DNA from: Tethya wilhelma
Taxonomy: Eukaryota; Porifera; Demospongiae; Tethyida; Tethyidae
Length of the DNA: 64,000 bases
Reading direction: 5' to 3'
Assembly: GCA_964030475.1 (NCBI GenBank)
Contig: CAXIPT010000004.1
Coordinates: forward strand, 3,830,452-3,894,451
The stretch's first letter is position 1; every line of letters starts with the position of its first letter. Both the position numbers and the translations under genes were made by a program. The notes beneath the pieces were generated by a model that was not told where the DNA came from, made no database searches, and was given only the letters and a program-made list of their open reading frames with translations. Shown piece after piece: positions 14,668 to 20,858 of this stretch.

Positions 14668-14823
14668 CGCACACACGACTCACCTAAGAGCTCTTAGAAT
14701 ACACAAAGAACAGAACCGGTGACCACATGGTGTCTGCATGGGTTCCCTCTGGGCCAGGAGACATATAGGACACTCTAGTCTCTTTTCCAAAGGAGGATCA
14801 AACTTGGCATCATACCCTTCCAT
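1..14823 (-). CDS. Spliced RING / TRAF zinc-finger / MED25 ACID-like protein, 3' incomplete
   Basis: Joined exons, read on the minus strand: 14823-14684, 6445-6289, (one short exon not found), 4959-4749, 4314-4273, 4184-4108, 3784-3598, 3237-3097, 1528-1 and beyond. All listed exons have AG acceptors and GT donors, and phases agree at every junction except 6289/4959. The order is a TRAF6-like RING, TRAF-type zinc fingers, a region resembling the MED25 ACID/PTOV fold, then a Pro/His/Gln/Ser-rich tail of at least 509 residues. The N-terminal half suggests a ubiquitin ligase of the TRAF kind. The usual coiled coil and MATH (TRAF-C) domain are not seen. The ACID-like half normally binds transcription activators inside Mediator. 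No von Willebrand A domain is seen. Two adjacent genes wrongly joined is the main alternative, but phase 0/phase 0 joining across 4749/4314 argues for one gene. Confidence 0.6.
1529..3096 (-). other. Intron of the RING/ACID-like gene
   Basis: No coding sequence is seen. The intron holds a (GA)n microsatellite at about 2125-2182 and a (GT)n tract at 2977-3008 about 90 bases from the 3097 donor. The stretch 1740-1950 repeats the phrase TCAATGGTCAA several times. Confidence 0.6.
2125..2182. repeat. (GA)n microsatellite
   Basis: Almost pure GA dinucleotide run of about 58 bases within an intron. Confidence 0.95.
3097..4314 (-). CDS. Four exons: MED25 ACID/PTOV-like domain
   Basis: Exons 4314-4273 ([14 protein letters not shown]), 4184-4108 ([10 protein letters not shown]...), 3784-3598 ([20 protein letters not shown]...) and 3237-3097 ([20 protein letters not shown]...). 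All have consensus splice sites and matching phases (0, 0, 2/1, 0). Assembled they give about 148 residues. The opening LxWSGxL, the NWxxxLxLMPL helix-strand segment, and the closing hydrophobic strand [15 protein letters not shown] ending in RQIQ follow the order of the MED25 ACID (PTOV) domain, a beta-barrel that binds activators. Identity is low and judged by eye. A SPOC-like barrel or an unrelated domain remains possible. The exons themselves are well supported by splice signals and uninterrupted frames. Confidence 0.5.
4317..4373. repeat. (GT)n tract abutting a splice acceptor
   Basis: A GT run on the plus strand is (CA)n on the transcribed strand. It ends within a few bases of the acceptor AG at 4315-4316, so it takes the place of a normal polypyrimidine tract. 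Confidence 0.9.
4749..4959 (-). CDS. Exon: further TRAF-type zinc fingers
   Basis: A 211-nt exon (one base plus 70 codons) beginning [20 protein letters not shown] and continuing [20 protein letters not shown] with a final H..C ligand pair (DQHGGHC). This is the C/H spacing of zf-TRAF repeats, including the V-x-C-x2-C and DL..HL...C signatures. The acceptor is CATACCAG, right beside a (CA)n tract of about 55 bases. The donor is AAG|GTACTT, phase 0. Its first base requires a previous exon ending with two bases of a codon, whereas the exon at 6289 ends in phase 0. An intervening exon of 3n+2 bases is therefore missing from this reconstruction. Confidence 0.8.
4966..5022. repeat. (GT)n tract abutting a splice acceptor
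   Basis: About 55 bases of GT with one GA interruption. On the transcribed strand this is (CA)n, immediately upstream of the CATACCAG acceptor of the zinc-finger exon at 4959. Confidence 0.9.
5226..5476. mobile_element. Fold-back MITE with AGCCTCGTTCCCAGGCTCTC-type ends
   Basis: The left end reads AGCCTCGTTCCCAGGCTCTC and continues to TGTGAACA. The right end is its inverted complement with a few changes. Sub-terminal GGGAGAGAGCCTGGTA and TCATTCATGTGAT segments are also inverted. There is no coding capacity. Related ends occur at 43707-44262, and weaker ones near 13140, 20675 and 54870. Confidence 0.75.
6289..6445 (-). CDS. Exon: end of RING and first TRAF-type zinc finger
   Basis: A 157-nt exon whose first base completes the codon left open by the RING exon (AG|G, Arg). 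It reads [19 protein letters not shown], then a stretch closely matching TRAF proteins ([15 protein letters not shown]) and the start of a zinc finger with Cys pairs at RCSAEEFGC followed by [10 protein letters not shown]. It ends in phase 0 at GAC|GTAAGT. The acceptor follows directly on a minisatellite of CCCTCACA-type units (6446 to about 6700). The His expected after the ELRNLD motif is not in this exon, which is why a short exon is thought to be missing downstream. Confidence 0.85.
6446..6700. repeat. Minisatellite next to the zinc-finger exon
   Basis: Units of GTGAGGGT and GATGAGAG (CCCTCACA on the transcribed strand) repeat for about 250 bases and end exactly at the acceptor of the exon at 6445. 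Higher-order copies of roughly 50-60 bases are visible. The same CCCTCACA/CCCTCCACA unit is translated as His-Pro repeats in the terminal exon. Confidence 0.85.
7496..7534. repeat. (GT)n microsatellite
   Basis: GT run that directly borders the first copy of the 340-bp tandem duplication. Confidence 0.9.
7535..8216. repeat. Exact tandem duplication, 340-bp unit
   Basis: The segment beginning GTGGTCTTAGGAAGCTGGGG at 7535 recurs at 7875. The two copies (7535-7874 and 7875-8214) appear identical by eye and share the downstream GTG. No gene is recognised. The lack of divergence points to a very recent duplication or an assembly or haplotype artefact. Confidence 0.9.
11410..11640 (-). CDS. Possible orphan or alternative exon inside the large intron
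   Basis: A 77-codon open frame with a good acceptor (TTTATGAATCAG) and a strong donor (GCT|GTAAGC), phase 0 on both sides. It reads [20 protein letters not shown], then [12 protein letters not shown], then a Leu/Ser-rich part. No domain is recognised. It cannot sit between the RING and zinc-finger exons in this form, because that junction is phase 2. An upstream GTAG|GTGTGT donor would end it in phase 2 and would fit the zinc-finger exon, giving an isoform without the RING. It may also be chance or belong to another transcript. Confidence 0.25.
14635..14678. repeat. (CA)n tract beside the RING exon donor
   Basis: CA run ending six bases before the donor GT at 14682-14683. On the transcribed strand the intron begins GTGAGTCGTGTGTGCGTGTG. 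Confidence 0.9.
14684..14823 (-). CDS. Exon: TRAF6-like RING finger with start codon
   Basis: The exon encodes 46 codons plus two bases, starting [20 protein letters not shown]. Zinc ligands visible are C18, C21, C33, H35, C38 and C41. The last pair is supplied by the next exon as CPVDN, the C/D variant seen in TRAF6. The lead-in GYDxxFDPPLExxxECPICL is also characteristic of TRAF6. The donor is TAG|GTGAGT, and the intron starts almost at once with a (GT)n-rich run. Upstream of the ATG a pyrimidine-rich stretch ends in an AG, so a separate 5'UTR exon is likely. The expected function is E2 binding and K63-type ubiquitin chain building; that is family knowledge, not proven here. Confidence 0.85.
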
Positions 14824-15664
14824 GGTGTACTCATGTGACGCTGTACGGGTGTGAGGGGAGAGGGTGGGGAGGGAATGAGGGGGGTAGCTGTGTGAATAGA
14901 GGGAGGAAAATATAAATAAACAATGATAAACTTACAGACCACACAAAATAAATAAGTTTCAAGGCCAGTTGGGAACTATCAACCAGTAGGACTGTGGCCA
15001 TTGATATCCTAAATTATTTGAAGTGGGTTACAAGAGCAAGATACACTTCAGATCTTGACTTGACTTCTCTTCTGACCCCACAAAACAACAAATTCAACAC
15101 GGTCCAAGAGTCATACTGACTCCACGTAGACTTTTATTTCACATAGAGCCCAATAACATCCATACACAATAAGCTATACAGCTTACTTTTGCTATGAAGT
15201 GGTGAGATACAGAGTGTCTTTTCTTGCCTTGATAAACTCGAGACAAAGCGCACTTCAGTTGGTGCTTTTCACCACGAATAAATAGGACTTTACTTACTCG
15301 CTAACTACTTAGCTATTATTCTCGCTCATTAACAACTTTTAAAAGTTTGACAACGGTATAGGACACAGTACAGTTTAGCAGCCAACCACCATACAAAAAA
15401 CTTCTTTCTGGTTTCTTGATTAACTGTGGCCAGCGCTTTTCCGCCAACTTGTAGTGCTTTTGGTTAGGTAGGCAGTGTCCTACAAACGGCACACCTGCCT
15501 TTATGATCTATCTTGATACGAATATGTATGTACCGTGGTGGTGGGTGCTGGTACAATATCATGGGATTCAGTGTATGTGGGGGTGAAGGGTGCATAGTGA
15601 ATGTACAATGATGGCATGCAAACATGCATGTAATTAGTGTAAACATTCTTCCTGCCAAAATTGA

Positions 15665-15730
15665 CCAATAAAAAGTGGCGCATTTTTGCGGGAAAACTTT
15701 AAATTTGTCGATCGTGGGGTAGTGGGCGGG
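15665..15730 (+). promoter_or_regulatory. Candidate promoter region of the first ankyrin gene
   Basis: CCAAT at 15665-15669 and a GC box GGGCGGG at 15724-15730 lie 150-220 bases upstream of the ATG at 15882. The interval 14824-15881 separates this gene from the divergently oriented RING gene, so it may act as a shared promoter region. No TATA box is seen. This is motif matching only. Confidence 0.35.
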
Positions 15731-15881
15731 TCTACTATAGTCATGTGAGACTTAGAAAGTAGGCGGTACACTGAACAGAAACGAACAATTCAGCCTCTAC
15801 TATCTATGCCAAAGGGAGTTCTATAAACGAAGTTTTTTCGGCTCCAGTGATTCCATTCAAGCTAGAAAAGGCGTAGTCGTC

Positions 15882-17942
15882 ATGTCAAGTTCCAAGCAAG
15901 CTGTGAAACTGATTCAAGCGTCTCTCAAGGGCGATGTGAGTTGTATTGAAGAACTTTTGTCCAAGAAAGTTGATGTTAATTGTACAAATGAGCATGAACA
16001 GTTTCCCCTTCTTGTGGCCAGTCAAAATGGCCACAAAGAAGCTGTCCAATTGCTTATCCAGCAAGGTGGTAATGTGAATATGAAGAGTCTAAATGGTGTG
16101 ACAGCACTGTCACTAGCCAGTGAGGGTGGCTATCATGAAACGGTTGAAATCCTTGTTGAAAATGGTGCCCACATTGATCATAAGGTGTCTGATGGTCGTA
16201 CCCCTCTTATGCTAGCTAGCGAAAATGGCCACGAAGAAACTGTACGAGTTTTGCTATCCAAAAATGCCAATGTAAACCTGTATGCAAATGATAAAGAAAC
16301 AGCACTAACTTTTGCATTAAGAAAAAGTTGTTCAGATGTAGCTGAAGTTTTGTTGCCTCATGTTGCTAGTATTGATAGCCGAGATTCAAAAGGGTGGACA
16401 CCTTTGATGATAGCAGCTTCCAAAAGCCTTGTCAAGGTTGTAAAATCATTGCTAACAAGAGGAGCTAAAGTAAACCTACGTACACCTGACGGATCCACTG
16501 CATTGATGCTAGCCAGTCAAACAGGTAGTGCTGAGACAGTGGAGGAGTTGTTGAAGCATGGAGCACTTGTTGATTTACTGAATGATGATGGCTATTCAGC
16601 ACTAATTCGAGCATCAAAACGGGGTCATAAAGATATTGTGGAACTTCTCTTGTCTCATGATGCTGAGGTAGATTTGAAAGTTCGCTCTAGTCAGAAAACT
16701 GCTCTGTTTATTGCAAGTGAAAATGGCCATATTGAAGTTGTGAAGGTGCTACTTCGCGGCAGAGACATAAGTGACTCTGAAAAAGATGCTACAAGTCTAG
16801 TTGCTCAAAATGACAGCTCAGATAAACGAGATAAAGAGAGTTTGGTTGGTCAAAATGACAGCATCTGCCATCCTTGTATTAATGTCAACTCTTTAGATAG
16901 TGAAAGACATACTGCACTTAGTGTTGCGTGTTCACAGGGACTTCTTGAAGTTGTGGAGGTTCTTCTTCATCATGGTGCCCAAGTTAATCGAACGAAGGAA
17001 GAAAAATCAGTACTTTCATTAGCAATAAAAAGTCGAAATGTTGAGCTTGTTAGACTCTTGTTGGATAATCAAGCTTGCGTTCAATTTGCCAACTTAGTTT
17101 ATGCTTGTCGCAATGGTTTACTAGAAATTGTGAGGCTTCTTATTCCACACTGCAAGAGTATTGATAGAGATTGGATTGAGAAATTTTCCTTAAATTTTTC
17201 CTTAAATTTTGATAGGTACGGACGGACGTCTAGAAACCAAACCGACATTTCAGAGCCATCTCCTTTGTGGTGGGCAGTTAAAAATGGTCATGACAGTATT
17301 GTTGACTTGTTGCTTGAGAAAGGTGCAAGTGTAGAAGATTCTGTAATGTCTGGTAGGGAAGTACCAGCTCTCTTGATTGCGACTGTTCGTGAAGATGTTA
17401 GTATTGTGGAAGCATTGCTAAACAAAGGTGCTTTAGCTGATATTAAACATGGAAAATCATATCAAGTTACTCCACTAATGCTGGCTACATATGCTGGACA
17501 TTTTGAACTGGTCGAGATTTTAATGAAACATGATAGCTACGTTTTTTCTGAGTGTGTGCTATTCAGAAATCGAACAGTCTACGACAAAAAAGTAACACAT
17601 GAAGCATTTACATGTGTTGATTTGGCTGATGCTGTTGGTATCCAAAAGATTTCTGCCATTCTGAAGGAGAAGGGTAGTGTGCAACCTCAATTAGAGCGAC
17701 CCACCTCTGAAAAGACTTGGAAAGGAGCCAAACTGGAATACAAAATAGTTTACCCACAAGTCTCACAGGCAAAGATATTGAAAATAGTTCAAGAGGAATA
17801 TGCTTATATGAAGAAAGTCATCTCAGGAGTTATTGATGTTTCATCAAAACGTGACAAGAAACGTTCCTCTACTAACTCTGTCAAACCCACAAATCCTAGC
17901 CTAGAGGTGCATGATTCTAGTAAACTCACGTATTGGAGATGA
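15882..17942 (+). CDS. Ankyrin-repeat protein with damaged Death-domain end (copy 1)
   Basis: An intronless 686-residue frame from ATGTCAAGTTCC. About fifteen ankyrin repeats are recognisable from residue 5 to about 560, with typical TPLMxAxxxGHxEVVxxLLxxGA patterns. Between repeats nine and ten sits a 45-residue insert with two copies of SLVxQNDS. The last 100 residues are Lys/Ser-rich. The frame stops at TGA 17940-17942, yet the next 130 bases encode the C-terminal half of a Death domain in another frame (see next entry). The first half of that domain is missing compared with copy 3. Ankyrin-Death proteins are generally scaffolds or adaptors; the partner is unknown. Confidence 0.85.
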   Translation: MSSSKQAVKLIQASLKGDVSCIEELLSKKVDVNCTNEHEQFPLLVASQNGHKEAVQLLIQQGGNVNMKSLNGVTALSLASEGGYHETVEILVENGAHIDHKVSDGRTPLMLASENGHEETVRVLLSKNANVNLYANDKETALTFALRKSCSDVAEVLLPHVASIDSRDSKGWTPLMIAASKSLVKVVKSLLTRGAKVNLRTPDGSTALMLASQTGSAETVEELLKHGALVDLLNDDGYSALIRASKRGHKDIVELLLSHDAEVDLKVRSSQKTALFIASENGHIEVVKVLLRGRDISDSEKDATSLVAQNDSSDKRDKESLVGQNDSICHPCINVNSLDSERHTALSVACSQGLLEVVEVLLHHGAQVNRTKEEKSVLSLAIKSRNVELVRLLLDNQACVQFANLVYACRNGLLEIVRLLIPHCKSIDRDWIEKFSLNFSLNFDRYGRTSRNQTDISEPSPLWWAVKNGHDSIVDLLLEKGASVEDSVMSGREVPALLIATVREDVSIVEALLNKGALADIKHGKSYQVTPLMLATYAGHFELVEILMKHDSYVFSECVLFRNRTVYDKKVTHEAFTCVDLADAVGIQKISAILKEKGSVQPQLERPTSEKTWKGAKLEYKIVYPQVSQAKILKIVQEEYAYMKKVISGVIDVSSKRDKKRSSTNSVKPTNPSLEVHDSSKLTYWR

Positions 17943-18073
17943 TAGCCAAGTGGCTGAAAATGGTTGACCCGAAACCAACTTGGGACAAACTTGCTGAGGC
18001 TGTGGAACGATTTGACCAAAGTATCGCTCAACAAATTAAAGAAAAGCATTGTCCACGGAGTGCAGACCTGTAA
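17930..18073 (+). pseudogene. Orphaned C-terminal half of a Death domain
   Basis: In the frame starting before ATG 17939 the DNA reads LEMIAKWLKMVDPKPTWDKL, then AEAVERFDQSIAQQIKEKHC, ending in TAA 18071-18073. This matches the second half of the Death domain in copies 2, 3 and 5. It is out of frame with the upstream ankyrin gene by one position. The segment equivalent to PTVNxAYxILLPxAxxWKNIG is absent, so a deletion removed it and shifted the frame. A splice that restores the frame is not apparent. Confidence 0.75.
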
Positions 18074-18190
18074 ATACCTAATAATGATTATTTTAGCTAA
18101 GTTGCTATCAAGTATATAATTTATTCCATTGTATTAATGTAGTTTGTTTCTGCAATGTCTACACTTTTACTGTTTTTCGAAAGTATATAT

Positions 18191-18230
18191 AATACCCAAA
18201 TTTAAATAGGTTAGGGGTCGTCAGCTATGA
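18191..18230 (+). promoter_or_regulatory. Shared upstream motif of ankyrin copy 2
   Basis: AAATAGGTTAGGGGTCGTCA lies about 75 bases upstream of the ATG-like start at 18301. The same motif, with GT in place of TT, precedes copies 3, 4 and 5 at 84-102 bases. Similarity to copy 5 extends leftward through ATACCCAAAT. The core TAG|GTGAGG could also be a 5'UTR splice donor. Confidence 0.55.
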
Positions 18231-18300
18231 ACACTAACATGCCATTTAGCGGAGCATAGATAATATGTCTAGAGTGCTCAGTGGTCGGCTCGGGCTCGCC

Positions 18301-20549
18301 ATGTCAAGTTCCAAGCTGTGAAACTGATTCAAGCGTCTCTCAAGGGTGATGTGAGTTGTATATGGATTGTGTCTACTGCATTGTAGACCATATACAGCCT
18401 TGTTAATGATTACTGCATTATAATCGAAACTTTTGGGAAGAATGGACTGGTGTTAAAATTTAAACTTTGAAATATGTACTTACCCAGTCAGTAATTCCAT
18501 TTTTTTTGTCCAAGAAAGTTGATGTTAATTGTACCAATGACCGTAAACAGTTTCCCCTTCTTGCGTGCCCATGTGAATATGAAGAGCCTTTATTGTGAGC
18601 CTTTATTGCGTGACAGCACTATCACTAGCCAGTGAGGGTGGCTATCATGAAACAGTTGAAATCCTTGTTGAAAATGGTGCCCACATTGATCATAAGGTGT
18701 CTGATGGTCGTACCCCACTTATGCTAGCTAGTGAAAATGGTCACAAAGAAACAAATTATACAAGTTTTACTAACAGCCAAAGCAAACGTTAACCTTTGCA
18801 GTACGTGTTGCTCAGGAAACTGCCCTAACCTTAGCAATAAAGAACAAGCATGCACTCTGACGGATAGCTAAGGCATGGCTAAGGTGCTTCTGAATCATGT
18901 TAGAGATTTTGGTTATAGAGATTCAATTGGTGTTACACCTTTAATGAAAGCTGTCTTCTATGGTCTTGCTGATGTCACTGAACTGCTGCTGAAGAAGGGT
19001 ACTAAAGTAGACTTACGAACATACTCAGGTTCAACTGCATTGATACTAGCTAGTCAAGCAGGAAATTTAGAAGTAGCAGATATATTACTAAACCATGGAG
19101 CAGATGTAGATCTTCGAAAAGATAATGGTGACTCTGCACTAATCGTTGCTTGTCATGAAGGACACAAACACATCGTTAAAGTTCTCCTTTCTCACAATGC
19201 TGAGGTGAACCTTTGTTGCCACTCATCAGGAAAATCAGCTTTGATCATTGCTAGTGAACGTGGTTATACTGATATTGTGAAGATTTTGTTAGAAGACCAA
19301 AACAAAATAGTTTCTGTTGAATCTATGCATTTGGACTCCTCTAAAGTCGATGTCAATATTGTCAATAAAGGAGGACACACTGCTCTTAGTATTGCTTGTT
19401 CAAGTGGTCATCTTGAGATTGTGCAGTCACTTATTCACCATGATGCTAATGTTAATCAGACCAAAGATGAAAAATCACCTCTTTTCTTGGCAATTAAAGG
19501 TCAACATATGGACATTGTTAGGCTTTTTTTAGCAAATGGTAATGTTATGGTACATCCAGCAAAAGATGATCTTGTATGTGCCTGTGAACTTGGTAATGTG
19601 GAAATTGTTAAGCTCCTCTTACCACACTCCACAAGCAATTCTATAAGTGCTGTGTTGCATTCTGCAGTTACTAGTGGCCATAGAGAGATTGTTACTTTGC
19701 TGCTTGAAAATGGAGCAAATATTGACAAAATCAATACCCCAGCATTCAAAGGATCTGTACCAGCTCTTGTTATTTCTACTGTTCGAGAAGATGTTGAAAT
19801 AGTCGAAGCACTATTGAGTAGTGGTGCCAAGGTTGATGTGACATGTGGTACCGATTGCAAAATCACCCCTCTGATGTTTGCTGTTTTTGCGGGACATAAG
19901 GAATTGGTTAGACTGTTTGCTAAACATGGTGCTGATGTTAGTAGTTGCACAAATTTGGCTAAGGCTCTAAAAAACCAAAAGATAATCGACATCTTGAGTG
20001 AATGTGATATAACGCAACCATTGGTTGAGAGTCAACCAAAGAAACCTCGGCTTGAAGTGTCAAAAATGCCCGTGCAGGCTGAATCAGCAATAGTAGAAAT
20101 GGTTCAAAATGAGTATTCTCACTACAGAAGTGTATATTTCACAAAAGAGTATTTTGGGCCATTTGCTCAAATATCACAACATCATGTGATATACGAAAAA
20201 CTTTCAGATTTATTTAAGAATGCATTCACAAAAGATAGAGATGCTGTAGACATCCCGGCAGCCACCAACCACTGTGTACACTGCACCAACAGTTAATAAT
20301 GCATACGAAATTTTACTTCCTGTGGCTGCAAGTTGGAAGAACATTGGAGTATTGTTGAGTATCGAATATGGAACACTCCAAACCATTGAAACAGACAAAC
20401 CAAAGGCACATGATGCACTATTGGAGATGATAGCCAAGTGGCTGAAAATGGTTGATCCCAAACCAACTTGGAATAAACTTGTGAAAGCTGTGAAACCGTT
20501 TGATCAGAGTATTGCACAAAAAATTGTAGAGAAGCATTGCACAGAGTGA
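18301..20549 (+). pseudogene. Ankyrin-Death gene copy 2, degraded
   Basis: Starts like its siblings (ATGTCAAGTTCCAAG) but four bases are lost and the frame ends at once. At 18360 about 145 bases of unrelated sequence replace the codons for EELL. A rearranged stretch follows near 18560-18610. Two usable frames survive: 18595-18792 (two ankyrin repeats) and 18875-20296 (473 residues, about eleven repeats). A full Death domain is present at 20274-20549 (PTVNNAYEILLPVAASWKNI to EKHCTE) but in a different frame from the ankyrin part. At least three lesions are visible, so full-length translation is not expected. A shorter protein from ATG 18875 cannot be excluded. Confidence 0.8.
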
Positions 20550-20740
20550 CTTACACATACATAGGTTATCATAATAGTATAACAATGGAAACATGGAAAC
20601 CATCAAGTAGCTATACATAATTTGTAATGTAGCTGGTTATAGATTTTGTACATGCATGTGTTACTCTATAGCCTCATATCCAGGCTCTTTGTCTCACTGG
20701 TATTATATTTTTTTGTTAAATTTGCTGTCAATGTCAAAGA

Positions 20741-20770
20741 ATTTTGAAATAGGTGAGGGGTCGTCAATTG
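20741..20770 (+). promoter_or_regulatory. Shared upstream motif of ankyrin copy 3
   Basis: AAATAGGTGAGGGGTCGTCA followed by ATTG lies 89 bases upstream of the ATG at 20859. A second shared block, CTAGAAAGGG, follows about 30 bases later. Both blocks are also upstream of copies 4 and 5. Confidence 0.6.
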
Positions 20771-20858
20771 CATTAGCTCTCAAGGTATAATTTCGACTAG
20801 AAAGGGCTACTTCACCTCCCACCTCTGGCCGGCTACTAATGATCAAGGTCTACCAATC

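Larger units (their letters stand above)
6701..14683 (-). other. Very large intron of the RING/TRAF gene
   Basis: Apart from the repeats listed separately and the possible exon at 11410-11640, I see no supported gene. Microsatellites of (CA)n or (GT)n lie at about 9315-9355, 10533-10570, 11321-11351, 14092-14144 and 14635-14678. A poly-T-rich patch lies at 8478-8506. Short open frames in this stretch lack splice context or domain signatures. Confidence 0.5.

Noticed and set aside
15690..15700. GGGAAAACTTT as a kappa-B site upstream of ankyrin copy 1
   Set aside because: It does not meet the CC end of the consensus; a single weak match in AT-rich DNA is not evidence.
19501..19992. 163-codon minus-strand frame
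   Set aside because: Shadow of the ankyrin-coding strand of copy 2; the plus frame shows clear ankyrin repeats.
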